Part shown: piece after piece, positions 45,381-54,893 of the stretch
Layout of the letters: every line of letters begins with the position of its first letter
Position numbering within the stretch: the stretch's first letter is position 1
DNA from: Paenibacillus sp. LS1
GTDB lineage: Bacteria > Bacillota > Bacilli > Paenibacillales > Paenibacillaceae
Assembly (NCBI RefSeq): GCF_026013365.1
Contig: NZ_JAPDOE010000017.1
Span: forward strand, 1-64,000
DNA length: 64,000 nucleotides
Reading direction: 5' to 3'
Notes under the pieces: generated by a model
Told to the model about the DNA's origin: nothing
What the model saw: only the letters and a program-made list of their open reading frames with translations
Databases searched by the model: none
Program-made: the position numbers and the translations under genes

Positions 45381-46382
45381 CTAAGGATGAATGATGACGG
45401 TAGACTCGTCCACCCACTCCACACCCTCTTCGTGATAGAATGCCAGCTTCTGCATCAGTTGCACAAGTGCCTCATCTTTGCGTTTGGCCTCGATCATCAC
45501 GTCAATCCTTGGGGTATCTGCTGCGATATGACGCAAGAAGTCGAGCACAGGCTCTACTTCTACACCATCAGCATGACCTCGCAAATCCTTCTCGCTCTTC
45601 GGACTGGACACATGGATTTTGGGTGGCAATGGCTGATCAGCTGGTGAATCTGCCTGCGCGAGCGGTGACTGCCAGGTCTTCAGGATATCAGGCCACAGAT
45701 CCCATGGCTGTTCTCCCTCATTATTGACCCACTGGTGATGAATATCTAGCACCATGGGCAATCCCAAGCGCTGGCACACGGCTAGTGTCTCGGCCGCATT
45801 GAACGTTTTGTCATCATTTTCGAGTGTCAGTCGCTCCTGAATATCCCGATCCAGCTTCAAAAAGTTTTCTTCAAAACGAAGCGCCGCCGAAGGCTTGTCC
45901 CCGTACGCACCACCAATATGTATATTGTTCTTGGCAGTGGCATTCAGCCCCATAGCATCCAGCATCCGAACATGATGACGAAGGTCGCGAATCGAGTTGT
46001 GCAAAACTTGCTCGCGGGGAGTACTAAGTACAGTAAAATGATCCGGATGAAAGGACACACGCATATGATTTGCCTTCACAAAATCACCAATGGCCGCAAA
46101 GTCCTGCTTCAGTGCCGGGAACGGGTCCCAGTCATTCAAGTCCTCGTGTGTCGCCAGTGGAATCAATTTGGAAGAGAAGCGATATACATGAATATGGCTG
46201 CCTTTGTTGTGCCTGAGCAAACGTAATGTATTGTGCAGGTTCTCGGCTGCAATCCGTTCGAGCTTGCGGATGGCTGCTTCCCTGTCATCGATTTTGTTGA
46301 AACTGGACATGGTCATGGTCCGGGAAGGTGAGGCATTCTCAACAAGCACGGACATTGCCACATAACCAAAACGTACGAGCAT
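45381..46382 (-). CDS. uvsE: UV DNA damage endonuclease
   Basis: A 333-residue repair nuclease that nicks DNA 5' to UV photoproducts independently of UvrABC. The N-terminus MLVRFGYVAMSVLVENASPS, the segment NLHNTLRLLRHNKGSHIHVYR, SFHPDHFTVL (metal-binding His) and LENDDKTF plus VLDIHHQWVNNEG are UvsE/UvdE hallmarks of its TIM-barrel three-metal site. AGAGGAAGAAATTC precedes the ATG at 46382; the longer frame lacks a signal. The C-terminal extension RIDVMIEAKRKDEALVQLMQ is normal. In spore formers it adds UV tolerance. Confidence 0.96.
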   Translation of the reverse strand: MLVRFGYVAMSVLVENASPSRTMTMSSFNKIDDREAAIRKLERIAAENLHNTLRLLRHNKGSHIHVYRFSSKLIPLATHEDLNDWDPFPALKQDFAAIGDFVKANHMRVSFHPDHFTVLSTPREQVLHNSIRDLRHHVRMLDAMGLNATAKNNIHIGGAYGDKPSAALRFEENFLKLDRDIQERLTLENDDKTFNAAETLAVCQRLGLPMVLDIHHQWVNNEGEQPWDLWPDILKTWQSPLAQADSPADQPLPPKIHVSSPKSEKDLRGHADGVEVEPVLDFLRHIAADTPRIDVMIEAKRKDEALVQLMQKLAFYHEEGVEWVDESTVIIHP

Positions 46383-46539
46383 GAATTTCTTCCTCTCTGT
46401 TAGGGCGGATAACCCGCACGGCATATTCAGCCGTCAGGATGTACCGTCACTGTATATAACCAAGTTTTACCCTAAAAGAGTGACCATAATCGTATTCTGG
46501 CAAATCAGTCCTTCCGCCCCACACTCACAATCATAACAA

Positions 46540-46863
46540 CTATTCCTGTGCCTGCTCTCCAAAGAACATCTCATCCGCAAGTGCGGTCTGGATACGTGAT
46601 TCTTCCTCCGTCAATTTACGGATCAGTTGCATCTCCACTTCGGTTACCTCTTGCCCCTGGAAGTTGATCTCTGCAATGGAAACCACGATCTTCACGATGG
46701 CTACAGCCACGTTATCCGGTGTATAAGCAATGACTTTCTGACCGGTAGGAAATACCCGGAAGCCCTGTTTAACCATTTTGCCGCGACCGTATTCAAGCAG
46801 TTCGAACAGCTCCTGCTCACTCTTGAATTTGCATACGGAATTGAATTCAGTCTGAAATCCCAT
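46540..46863 (-). CDS. Conserved small protein of unknown function
   Basis: A 107-residue cytoplasmic protein, MGFQTEFNSVCKFKSEQELF, probably alpha/beta: a strand-rich middle (GFRVFPTGQKVIAYTPDNVAVAIVKIVVSIAEINF, residues about 34-68, not hydrophobic enough for a membrane helix) and a C-terminal helix (EMQLIRKLTEEESRIQTALADE). AGGAGGGG stands close before the ATG. It precedes ddl in the downstream direction? No: it lies 30 bp after ddl on the same strand and is probably co-transcribed with it. Looks like a conserved Bacillales protein, but I cannot name the family. Confidence 0.75.
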   Translation of the reverse strand: MGFQTEFNSVCKFKSEQELFELLEYGRGKMVKQGFRVFPTGQKVIAYTPDNVAVAIVKIVVSIAEINFQGQEVTEVEMQLIRKLTEEESRIQTALADEMFFGEQAQE

Positions 46864-46893
46864 GCATACCCCTCCTGATCTTGTCGTTTTCGT

Positions 46894-47994
46894 CTACGCC
46901 TGTACGCCGTTCTCGTAATTCAGTGCCTGCTTGCGGTTGTAACGCTCCAGTGCCAGCTCAATCATGCGATCCAGTAGCTCGGCATACGAAACACCGGTCT
47001 CACGCCACAAAAGTGGATACATGCTGTACGGTGTGAACCCAGGCATGGTGTTGACTTCATTAATAAGTAATGCGCCATCCGTTTTCCGAATGAAGAAGTC
47101 TGCACGGGAAATACCGTTACCTTCAATCGCACGGAACGCCTGTAACGCTGCTTCGCGAATGCGATCTGCTGCCTCAGGGTCTAGTGGAGCTGGAATCAGC
47201 ATCTGGGATTGACCATCAATATACTTGGCTGCATAGTCGTAGTATTCACCGGAGGATACAATCTCCCCAGGAACGGAAGCCATAGGCTCGTCATTGCCGA
47301 GGACGCTAACCTCAACCTCGCGTGCTTCAACGAACTCCTCAATGACGACCTTCGTGTCGTACCGAAGTGCGAACTCGACAGCTGTTTTCAACTCATCGCG
47401 GTTACGCGCTTTGGAGATGCCTACGCTGGAGCCCAGATTTGCCGGTTTGATAAAACAAGGATACCCCAGCTGATCTTCGACCTGTACGATCATTTCGTGC
47501 TCCGTCTGCTTCCATTGTGTAGCGTTAAAATACGTAAAGGCACATTGGTCAATGCCAGCCTGTGCGAACAGCTTCTTCATGACCACTTTGTCCATGCCAC
47601 CAGCTGAAGCGAGTACACCTGCACCTACATATGGCATATCCGCCATCTCGAACATGCCCTGAATGGTGCCATCTTCACCAAACGTACCATGCAGCAGAGG
47701 GAACATGACGTCCAGCGCTTCCGCTCCGCCATACAAACGGCCAAACAGTGCGTTCAGCGCATCCTGAGTTCCGCCTGCCGATTGCTCCAGCTTCAGATCT
47801 TCAATCTGCGCGAACGGCGCATGCATGACAGGTCCTTTTTTCCACGTCCCCTGCTTGGAGATATAAAAAGGAACCAGTTCATACTTCTCATAATCAAATG
47901 CGTTTGTTACAGCAAACGCCGTCTGCAGCGACACCTCGTGCTCGCCCGATTTTCCGCCGTACACGACGCCTACTTTTAATTTATCCATACTCAT
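46894..47994 (-). CDS. ddl: D-alanine--D-alanine ligase
   Basis: A 366-residue cytoplasmic ATP-grasp enzyme that makes the D-Ala-D-Ala dipeptide of peptidoglycan. VGVVYGGKSGEHEVSL is the N-terminal signature; PLLHGTFGEDGTIQGMFEMA, FIKPANLGSSVGISKARN, the YYDYAAKYIDG loop (Tyr pattern of D-Ala-D-Ala rather than D-Ala-D-lactate ligases) and LINEVNTMPGFT confirm it. GGAGGTTACGC precedes the ATG at 47994. Nothing in the active-site pattern suggests a lactate ligase, so it is the housekeeping enzyme despite the van-like genes 6 kb away. Confidence 0.96.
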   Translation of the reverse strand: MSMDKLKVGVVYGGKSGEHEVSLQTAFAVTNAFDYEKYELVPFYISKQGTWKKGPVMHAPFAQIEDLKLEQSAGGTQDALNALFGRLYGGAEALDVMFPLLHGTFGEDGTIQGMFEMADMPYVGAGVLASAGGMDKVVMKKLFAQAGIDQCAFTYFNATQWKQTEHEMIVQVEDQLGYPCFIKPANLGSSVGISKARNRDELKTAVEFALRYDTKVVIEEFVEAREVEVSVLGNDEPMASVPGEIVSSGEYYDYAAKYIDGQSQMLIPAPLDPEAADRIREAALQAFRAIEGNGISRADFFIRKTDGALLINEVNTMPGFTPYSMYPLLWRETGVSYAELLDRMIELALERYNRKQALNYENGVQA

Positions 47995-48131
47995 GCGTAA
48001 CCTCCGATTATCTGTGCCTGATGCTGTCATCCTTGCATGCTCAGCACCCTTGTTATTCTGCTTGCGTTACATGGTCTTATTTTACACGGAACTGGATGTC
48101 TGCGTCACCGCATCCCGAAAATCTTTCGTCA

Positions 48132-49130
48132 TTAAAACTCATCTGCAATATGAAAAAGCCGGTATACCGTCCGCTCCGTCCAAGCGTAAGAATCCCGGTA
48201 ATCCCAATATCGGTGACGGCTGCTAACCGTATGTGCATTAACAAGCGGCATACCGCCCGCATCAAATGCGGTTACAACGGTGCTATGCTGATATCGTCCA
48301 TCTCCATCCCAATCATAGAGAATAACATCTCCCAGCATCAGTTGCTCCGGACGATCTACGACTGTCGCAGTCAGACCCCAGCTGCTGCCTGATAAATAAC
48401 GCTCCAGACTATTGGAAACCGCCCAGCTGTAACTCCACATTTCGGAGCCGTTCATATACCCTTTATACCACCAGCCAGCTTCTCTTCTACCAGTATAGTG
48501 GATGGGTGCGCCCCCTGCAAAGATACATTGGGACACGTAATTGGTGCAATCCACATCAAATTCCTCAAATGCCGGATTCCCCGCATTCCACCATCGATCC
48601 GCATAGGCAACCGCCAAATCTCTGCGATAAGCTTGCTGCCTCGAGCTTCTGCCTTGACCCAAAACTTCCCGATTCAATAGTGGCCGATTCATCGCCTGTA
48701 CAAAATCGGCCTGTTGAAAAGGACGCCCTTCCCCAACGGGGCGATGCTCTGGTACTTCCCGCTCAACCCGTCCAATGATCCATCCACCACTCTGCCGCAG
48801 AAAGGTTAGCCGCTCTCGCTCAATTCGGTCCTCCCGATGGGTGATCCCGCTCTTTTCGTAGAATAGCCTGCTGTACAATTGTACATCCACCACCGCTTCT
48901 TCCTGTCCATCCATAAGCGTACGCACAAGCTTGGCGCTAGTCTCGCTGCGAAGAGGCACGGCGCGCCGCTTACGGTACCATTCGTCCAGCCTTGCCATAC
49001 GCTCTCCCCGTTCCACCACGAAGTCAGGATCAGTAACGATCCGTTCGCTGGTCTGTGGACGGTAGTCGATCTCACAGCGATTGTACTGGTTCACGTAAGT
49101 ATATAAGGCACTCTTCCATTCCCGTTCCAA
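48132..49130 (-). CDS. Amidase domain protein (putative amidase, PF12671 type)
   Basis: A 332-residue protein. The C-terminal half (about 185-330) is an NlpC/P60-like amidase_6 domain: AVAYADRWWNAGNPAFEEFD followed by VDCTNYVSQCIFAGGAPI with the catalytic Cys, and RYQHSTVVTAFDAGGMP with the His; DYRDSYAWTERTVYRLFHI closes it. The N-terminal half is a hydrophilic alpha/beta region seen in such Bacillales proteins. No signal peptide is evident, so it may act in the mother cell or be released by lysis. A TTG at 49130 with AAAGGGGG eight bases upstream is preferred over the ATG at 49151, which lacks a ribosome binding site. Confidence 0.85.
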   Translation of the reverse strand: MEREWKSALYTYVNQYNRCEIDYRPQTSERIVTDPDFVVERGERMARLDEWYRKRRAVPLRSETSAKLVRTLMDGQEEAVVDVQLYSRLFYEKSGITHREDRIERERLTFLRQSGGWIIGRVEREVPEHRPVGEGRPFQQADFVQAMNRPLLNREVLGQGRSSRQQAYRRDLAVAYADRWWNAGNPAFEEFDVDCTNYVSQCIFAGGAPIHYTGRREAGWWYKGYMNGSEMWSYSWAVSNSLERYLSGSSWGLTATVVDRPEQLMLGDVILYDWDGDGRYQHSTVVTAFDAGGMPLVNAHTVSSRHRYWDYRDSYAWTERTVYRLFHIADEF

Positions 49131-49346
49131 GCCTATGTCCCCCTTTGGCATGAGTAATGTCTGGGATATCTCATTGCATATATAAACTCCTACTATTCAT
49201 ATGAGAGGGTCTTCGGTTGTATGTACACAGCTCGGGATGAAGACTCTAAATTCGGCAAATACAGGTGCATGATATATCTTATTCCTCCTCGCTTCACGAA
49301 AACGCCTTCATTGGTTCAAAAGCTTGATTGAACAGGTAAAAAGCCC

Positions 49347-49375
49347 TTTACGTACGGAGGTGAAAACGGTATACT
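49347..49375 (+). promoter_or_regulatory. acnA promoter (sigma-A)
   Basis: TTTACG (49347-49352), a 17-nt spacer and TATACT (49370-49375). The spacer contains TGAAAACGGTATAC, close to but not matching the cre consensus. It gives a leader of about 130 nt. The rest of 49131-49346 shows no gene. Confidence 0.65.
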
Positions 49376-49404
49376 TAAAACTAAAGTTATGATTATGAAA
49401 TTAC

Positions 49405-49421
49405 GTTTCACCTGATGAAAC
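49405..49421. promoter_or_regulatory. 17-bp inverted repeat in the acnA leader, candidate operator
   Basis: GTTTCACCTGATGAAAC, a perfect GTTTCA/TGAAAC dyad with a 5-bp centre, lies about 25-40 bp after the predicted start of acnA transcription. It differs at only two positions from the minus-strand repeat GTTTCATGTGATGAAAC in front of the iclR gene (63862-63878). Confidence 0.6.
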
Positions 49422-49513
49422 TAACGAACGAGAACACGGAACGATGAAGGCCTGTTCTTCACCTAAATGAACGTTTTCTTCATCTCACCGACACATCCCA
49501 AGGAGGTACATGT

Positions 49514-52228
49514 ATGTCAGCAAAGAATCATTTCTCCGCCGCTCGCAGTCTTGAGGTTGGAGGCAAGTCTTACCGCTACTACAGTCTCGATGCTCTTCAG
49601 GAAGGCGGCCACGGCGATCTTTCCAGGCTCCCTTTCTCCATTAAAGTGTTGCTTGAAGCAGCAATTCGTCAATTCGACGGACGTGCCATTACCGAAGAAC
49701 ACGTAAAACAACTGACCGGCTGGGCAGATGGCCGTGACAATAACAAGGAAATTCCATTCATCCCTGCACGTATCGTTCTGCAGGATTTCACCGGGGTACC
49801 GGTTGTCGTTGACCTCGCTGCAATGCGTGATACTGTGAAAAAAGCAGGCGGCGACCCGAAACAGATCAACCCGCTCGTACCCGTCGATCTCGTTATCGAC
49901 CACTCCGTTATGGTTGATGCTTTCGGCACCAACGATGCACTTGATTACAATATCCAAGTCGAGTTCGAGCGTAATGAAGAGCGTTACCGCTTCTTGCGTT
50001 GGGCACAAACGGCATTCAACAACTTCCGTGCTGTTCCACCATCCACAGGTATCGTTCACCAGGTTAACCTGGAGTATCTGGCTTCCGTGGCAGCAACGAA
50101 AACGGTGGACGGCGAGACCGTTGTATTCCCGGATTCCCTCGTAGGTACAGACTCCCACACCACCATGATCAACGGTCTTGGCGTTGTTGGTTGGGGTGTT
50201 GGTGGAATCGAGGCTGAAGCAGGCATGCTGGGTCAACCGCTTTATTTTGTAACACCGGACGTTATCGGTTTCAAACTGACAGGCAGCCTGAGTGAAGGCG
50301 CAACAGCAACGGATCTGGCACTGACCGTTACCCAATTGCTTCGTAAAAAAGGCGTTGTTGGTAAATTCGTTGAGTTCTACGGACCAGGTCTTGCCAACAT
50401 CGGTCTGGCTGACCGTGCAACAGTAGCCAACATGGCACCAGAGTACGGCGCTACCATCGGTTTCTTCCCTGTCGATAGTGAAACGTTGAACTATCTGCGC
50501 AGCACTGGTCGTCCTGACGAACAGGTTGAATTGGTTGAAGCTTACTACAAAGCTCAAGGCATGTTCCGTACTTCCAGCACCGTTGATCCTGAATTCACAG
50601 ATGTGATTGAACTGGATCTTGGCTCTGTTGTACCAAGTCTTGCAGGACCAAAACGTCCACAGGATCGCATCGAGCTGACACAAATGAAAGAAAGCTTCAA
50701 CAGCATCATTCGCACACCTGTAGATAAAGGCGGCTACGGACTGAGCGATGAGAAAATCGAACAAACCGTACCTGTGAAGCACCCGAACGGTTCCAGCAGT
50801 GAACTGAAAGCAGGCGCTGTTGTGATCGCAGCGATCACAAGTTGCACGAACACCTCGAATCCAAGTGTTATGGTCGGAGCGGGACTGCTGGCGAAAAAAG
50901 CAGTTGAACGCGGCTTGACCAAACCAGGATATGTGAAAAGCAGTCTGACACCAGGTTCCCTTGTTGTTACCGAGTACCTGGAAAAAGCAGGCCTGATCAC
51001 GTACCTCGACAAACTCGGATTCAACGTTGCCGGCTACGGTTGTGCAACATGCATCGGTAACTCCGGCCCACTGCCGGACGAAGTGAGCGAAGCTATTGCT
51101 GAGAACGATATGACCGTAGCGGCTGTATTGTCCGGTAACCGTAACTTCGAAGGCCGTGTGCATGCACAGGTTAAAGCCAACTACCTGGCATCACCACCAC
51201 TCGTTGTGGCATATGCACTTGCGGGTACCGTGAATATTGACTTTGAAACCGATCCAATCGGTTATGATACGAACAATGAGCCTGTGTTCCTGAAAGACCT
51301 CTGGCCTACTTCCGAGGAAATCAAGGATACCATCGCTAGTTCCCTGAACGCTCAGATGTTCCGCAACAAGTACGAGAACGTATTTACAGCTAACGAGCGT
51401 TGGAATGCAATCTCTGTACCGGAAGGTGAATTGTACGAGTGGGATCCGAATTCCACGTACATTCAGAATCCTCCGTTCTTCCAAGAGCTTGGCGACACGT
51501 TGAACGATATTGCAGATATCCGTTCTGCACGCGTGATGGCATTGCTTGCGGATTCCGTAACAACGGACCACATCTCTCCAGCAGGTAATATTGCAGCATC
51601 CAGCCCGGCTGGACTGTACCTGAAAGAGCATGGCGTAGAGCGCAAAGACTTCAACTCCTACGGTTCACGCCGTGGTAACCATGAAGTAATGATGCGTGGT
51701 ACATTTGCCAATATTCGTATTCGTAACCAGGTGGCTCCGGGCACCGAGGGCGGTATTACGAAGTACCTGCCAACGGACGAAGAAATGTCCATCTACGATG
51801 CTTCCATGAAGTATCAGGATGAAGGACAGAACCTGATCGTCATCGCTGGTAAAGAATATGGTACAGGAAGCTCCCGTGACTGGGCGGCAAAAGGAACATT
51901 CCTGCTCGGCGTCAAAGCCGTTATCGCAGAAAGTTTCGAGCGGATTCACCGTAGTAACCTGGTCGGCATGGGCGTAATGCCATTGCAATTCCAGGAAGGT
52001 CACGGCTGGTCCAGCCTCGGCCTGAACGGACGTGAAACGTATGACATTACTGGCCTCAGCAATGATGTGAAGCCAGGACAAGAGTTGAAAGTGACCGTAA
52101 CTCGTGAAGACGGTACACAGTTCGACTTCCCTGTTATCGCTCGTCTGGACAGCATGGTTGACGTGGATTACTACCATAACGGCGGTATCCTGCAAACTGT
52201 ATTGCGTCAAATGATGAAAAAAGCTTAA
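49514..52228 (+). CDS. acnA: Aconitate hydratase
   Basis: A 904-residue TCA-cycle enzyme that isomerises citrate to isocitrate via a [4Fe-4S] cluster. The cluster cysteines are in [14 protein letters not shown] (about 442) and [12 protein letters not shown] (about 508 and 511). Other hallmarks: [20 protein letters not shown] (about 215), the swivel domain [13 protein letters not shown] and [31 protein letters not shown] precedes the ATG. Monocistronic, with a strong terminator. In iron-poor cells such proteins also bind RNA. Regulation may involve the 17-bp inverted repeat in the leader. Confidence 0.98.
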   Translation: MSAKNHFSAARSLEVGGKSYRYYSLDALQEGGHGDLSRLPFSIKVLLEAAIRQFDGRAITEEHVKQLTGWADGRDNNKEIPFIPARIVLQDFTGVPVVVDLAAMRDTVKKAGGDPKQINPLVPVDLVIDHSVMVDAFGTNDALDYNIQVEFERNEERYRFLRWAQTAFNNFRAVPPSTGIVHQVNLEYLASVAATKTVDGETVVFPDSLVGTDSHTTMINGLGVVGWGVGGIEAEAGMLGQPLYFVTPDVIGFKLTGSLSEGATATDLALTVTQLLRKKGVVGKFVEFYGPGLANIGLADRATVANMAPEYGATIGFFPVDSETLNYLRSTGRPDEQVELVEAYYKAQGMFRTSSTVDPEFTDVIELDLGSVVPSLAGPKRPQDRIELTQMKESFNSIIRTPVDKGGYGLSDEKIEQTVPVKHPNGSSSELKAGAVVIAAITSCTNTSNPSVMVGAGLLAKKAVERGLTKPGYVKSSLTPGSLVVTEYLEKAGLITYLDKLGFNVAGYGCATCIGNSGPLPDEVSEAIAENDMTVAAVLSGNRNFEGRVHAQVKANYLASPPLVVAYALAGTVNIDFETDPIGYDTNNEPVFLKDLWPTSEEIKDTIASSLNAQMFRNKYENVFTANERWNAISVPEGELYEWDPNSTYIQNPPFFQELGDTLNDIADIRSARVMALLADSVTTDHISPAGNIAASSPAGLYLKEHGVERKDFNSYGSRRGNHEVMMRGTFANIRIRNQVAPGTEGGITKYLPTDEEMSIYDASMKYQDEGQNLIVIAGKEYGTGSSRDWAAKGTFLLGVKAVIAESFERIHRSNLVGMGVMPLQFQEGHGWSSLGLNGRETYDITGLSNDVKPGQELKVTVTREDGTQFDFPVIARLDSMVDVDYYHNGGILQTVLRQMMKKA

Positions 52229-52260
52229 TGATATAAATCATTAATGTGATGAAGTTATAC

Positions 52261-52307
52261 AAAAGCTCCCTGCCACGTGCAATCAGCACGTAGCAGGGAG
52301 CTTTTTA
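52261..52307. terminator. acnA terminator, bidirectional
   Basis: AAAAGCTCCCTGC-ACGTGC / GCACGT-GCAGGGAGCTTTTT, about 19 bp of stem with T-runs on both strands; also stops the small genes coming from the right. Confidence 0.93.
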
Positions 52308-52358
52308 TTTAACTGTCGATATGCATCATCAATTTAATTATGAGTAGGTTCTTATCAC

Positions 52359-52673
52359 TTAAAACTCAAAATTTAATCCAACTTCTGAATCATCAGGTGG
52401 TTCAGGAATACGATATACACCTCTGCAATTTAATTTCTCCACGTTGATCCAGTCCACAAAATCATCCGCCCCGTAACTACGAATAAAGTGAGCATATTCC
52501 GTATTTCCCTCATGATCAATAGACTCGATATACAGGGTGAATGGGTGCTTATACTCTAGACTCTGCAAAAAATCGATAAATTCTCCTCTCCACTCGCCAA
52601 TTTTTCCTGCATATTGATTGGGAACGTAATAGTAGAACACATCGAAGTGATATACAACAATTTTCATTAACAT
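52359..52673 (-). CDS. Orphan small protein, unknown function
   Basis: A 104-residue protein, MLMKIVVYHFDVFYYYVPNQ, aromatic-rich and acidic, with no membrane helix or signal peptide. The C-terminus ends RIPEPPDDSEVGLNFEF. AGGAGGCTTGTAA precedes the ATG. It follows the 132-residue gene by 32 bp, so the two form an operon. Both are AT-richer than their neighbours. Small soluble acidic proteins in such pairs are often immunity proteins or remnants of polymorphic-toxin loci, but nothing here proves it. Not recognised. Confidence 0.65.
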   Translation of the reverse strand: MLMKIVVYHFDVFYYYVPNQYAGKIGEWRGEFIDFLQSLEYKHPFTLYIESIDHEGNTEYAHFIRSYGADDFVDWINVEKLNCRGVYRIPEPPDDSEVGLNFEF

Positions 52674-52705
52674 TTACAAGCCTCCTAGAACTTACAGATC
52701 ACAGT

Positions 52706-53104
52706 TTAGAGTTTTAAGATCTCCATACCTTCTCTCAGTTGTTCCGACACAGCGGTATAGTACTCAATGCTATCCACAAGTTCGCGTTCAGTCTTATGTA
52801 TAAGATAATAGGAATATTTCTGCATCAACTCATGCTCGTTTAACTCAACAGGGAGATAAATAATCTCAACATCATTCGAATCGAAATAATGACGATATCC
52901 TCTCTCCGATTGTCCCACTTTCATGACTGTTTTTATCACCAGCAACTCATCACGTGTACAAGCTCTTATCAGATCAGTTCTTTTCTGTTCTAAATCACGC
53001 ACTACTACTTCATCGTAGTGATTATTCGTAGCTTCAGCAATTTCGGTTTCAATTTGCATAATGGCTCTCATGGTTCCTGCTAGTTCTTTAGCTAATGAAT
53101 ACAA
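52706..53104 (-). CDS. Orphan helical protein, unknown function
   Basis: A 132-residue protein, largely alpha-helical: MYSLAKELAGTMRAIMQIET, then EVVVRDLEQKRTDLIRACTRDE, a middle with HYFDSNDVEIIYLPVELNEH and a C-terminal helix SIEYYTAVSEQLREGMEIL. The start is a TTG with a perfect AAAAGGAGG seven bases upstream; the longer frame from 53149 has no signal. First gene of a two-gene unit with the 104-residue protein. AT-rich compared with flanks. Family not recognised. Confidence 0.65.
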   Translation of the reverse strand: MYSLAKELAGTMRAIMQIETEIAEATNNHYDEVVVRDLEQKRTDLIRACTRDELLVIKTVMKVGQSERGYRHYFDSNDVEIIYLPVELNEHELMQKYSYYLIHKTERELVDSIEYYTAVSEQLREGMEILKL

Positions 53105-53225
53105 TGTATGTCCTCCTTTTTGGTAAGGAATAGGTACTAACGGCATCATCTCTACTCTACCTCATTGGCGATGTTACTCGCAAAGTTCACTGATCCCATC
53201 CTAAATTGGATACCTTATGAAACAG

Positions 53226-53268
53226 CAAAAAACTCCCCGTAACGTGCAGTCTGCACAATGATGGGGAG
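53226..53268 (-). terminator. Terminator after the vanZ-like gene
   Basis: CTCCCC...GGGGAG with an inner GTGCAG/CTGCAC stem; the minus strand continues with six T. It lies 75 bp after the vanZ-like stop. Confidence 0.88.
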
Positions 53269-53342
53269 CAGTGGTGGTTTCAGTATGTGTGTGTCCTCCG
53301 TTACTTCAAGGGCAACTTCCTTCTAATGCCCAATGCCATTTC

Positions 53343-53903
53343 TTACACATGACTTTCCTTAGAATTTAACTTCTTCGTCGTCACGCGGGATTCTCCTCCC
53401 ACCAACACCTTTTTCAGACCCATAGCCATGGTGAAAACAATATATCCCATCAAGCCGCCGAGCGTATTAAGCATCAGATCATCCACATCAAATATGCCCA
53501 TACCCGTCACTAACTGTGTCACTTCATAGCCCATACTTAGCAGCAGAGATAACAGTAACACCTTTATTCCAGAGAATAATTTGTTGCCCGTTAACACAGG
53601 AATGAAGATGCCCAATGGGATAAAGGCCAGTATATTGCCTACCAGATGGATTGCGGTGCCCGGACGATGTAACGACAGACTGTTCCAGTCTCGTGAGATT
53701 TCCTGAAACGGCGTCAGGTTGACGGTTCGCGTATGGATCAGATCCGGTTGTTGTAAGAACGCCATCAGTCGATCCTTCACGATGCCAAAGTCGACTGGAT
53801 TTCCTTTGAACAGAATCAGCTTCGTCAGTAGATATACATAGATAATGAACACGGCAATCCAAAGGATATAATTTTTGCTTTTCTTCTGGTTGTTATGCTT
53901 CAT
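53343..53903 (-). CDS. VanZ-like family membrane protein
   Basis: A 186-residue protein with four or five membrane helices and the VanZ-family features NLTPFQEI near residue 62, NILAFIPLGIFIPVL near 90 and the DVDDLMLNTLGGLMGY loop near 140. VanZ proteins give low-level teicoplanin resistance by an unclear mechanism; many chromosomal homologues have no known role. GGAGGCAAAACAAC precedes the ATG, 28 bp after the vanY-like gene. Last of the R-S-Y-Z set. Confidence 0.9.
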   Translation of the reverse strand: MKHNNQKKSKNYILWIAVFIIYVYLLTKLILFKGNPVDFGIVKDRLMAFLQQPDLIHTRTVNLTPFQEISRDWNSLSLHRPGTAIHLVGNILAFIPLGIFIPVLTGNKLFSGIKVLLLSLLLSMGYEVTQLVTGMGIFDVDDLMLNTLGGLMGYIVFTMAMGLKKVLVGGESRVTTKKLNSKESHV

Positions 53904-53931
53904 GTTGTTTTGCCTCCTTTGCGTTGCCCTG

Positions 53932-54795
53932 TTATTTCTTTACAGTGACAATGACGCCATCCATGTTATCACCCGATATTTCAGTGTGGCCTTGCTCAGG
54001 TATGTAAACGGTCATATCTTGGGCGGCCCTATAATAGCGGATATGGTACTCCTCACCCTCTACCTCCACAGTAATGTTCTCTTTCTCTTTTAGCAAATCC
54101 AGATACTGTTCCAGCACCAGATTATTCTTATACATGACAGCACTGTGCGGCAGCCCTACATATCGAAAATGCCATGGTTCATACTGTATACCCGTGATGC
54201 GCACTTTATCCTTCGGGTAACGCAAAATAAATCCGTGTTTCCATGCATTCTTCTCCAGCCAGGCACCCTCTGGTGCCTCATTCATGGCAGCCAAGCTGGA
54301 ACCGACATCCAGGGATAATCCGAGATTGTGCTCACTGTGTCCCGCAGGAAGTGCATAGTCTGAACCCTTTTCCCGATAAAGCTCGTCCTGCTTTTCAAAG
54401 TCCCTGTACCCACTGCTGACGAGAAAATATCGGACTCCCTCTTCGCCTGCTGCTTCAACCATCCTCTGAAACTCCTGCGCCACCTGCCGGGATAACCTGA
54501 TTTTCTGGTCCATGATTCCATAGCCACGAAGCAGATCATCCTCATGTGCCACATATACAATATCGGATTTAACCCCTTCGGGGTGAACGGGGTATTGCTT
54601 ATCAACCAGTAACAAGTTCCCCTTATGTACCTGATCCTGAATATTTCCCGTGACGGATACCGTATAACCTGCGGGATTTTCACGCGTATTCTGAATCTCG
54701 ATGGGTAACTCATTTTTCTGCTGAATCCATCCCGGTGATTGCGTAACGATATATCCGATCAAAATAATACATATCAAAAAGCCCCACTTCTTCAT
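53932..54795 (-). CDS. D-alanyl-D-alanine carboxypeptidase, VanY type
   Basis: A 287-residue membrane-anchored zinc peptidase. The N-terminal helix (about 3-19) is a signal anchor. The VanY domain has SSGYRDFEKQDELY, then AGHSEHNLGLSLDVGSSL with the zinc-binding His and Asp, and EPWHFRYVG with the second His. It removes the terminal D-Ala from peptidoglycan stems. The C-terminal 60 residues form a small extra domain (VEVEGEEYHIRYYRAAQDMT). AAAGGAGGAACAAGC precedes the ATG at 54795. It follows the sensor kinase by 98 bp and is probably under its control. Confidence 0.93.
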   Translation of the reverse strand: MKKWGFLICIILIGYIVTQSPGWIQQKNELPIEIQNTRENPAGYTVSVTGNIQDQVHKGNLLLVDKQYPVHPEGVKSDIVYVAHEDDLLRGYGIMDQKIRLSRQVAQEFQRMVEAAGEEGVRYFLVSSGYRDFEKQDELYREKGSDYALPAGHSEHNLGLSLDVGSSLAAMNEAPEGAWLEKNAWKHGFILRYPKDKVRITGIQYEPWHFRYVGLPHSAVMYKNNLVLEQYLDLLKEKENITVEVEGEEYHIRYYRAAQDMTVYIPEQGHTEISGDNMDGVIVTVKK

Positions 54796-54893
54796 GCTTG
54801 TTCCTCCTTTTACCTCATACATCAAGGATAGACAACACAAGTTAAAGAAAAAGCAGGGCAATTTTAAAGTTTTTCTTAAATTTGACGTGAATC

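Noticed and set aside
46894-47994. VanA-type D-Ala-D-Lac ligase
   Set aside because: The omega-loop region keeps the Tyr pattern of D-Ala-D-Ala ligases (YYDYAAKY), and no vanH or vanX is present.
49361-49374. cre-like sequence in the acnA promoter
   Set aside because: TGAAAACGGTATAC misses conserved cre positions in the second half; kept only as a remark.
49517-51163. 548-codon frame antisense to acnA
   Set aside because: A long shadow frame caused by codon bias of acnA; Cys/Phe/His-rich translation without known motifs and no ribosome binding site.
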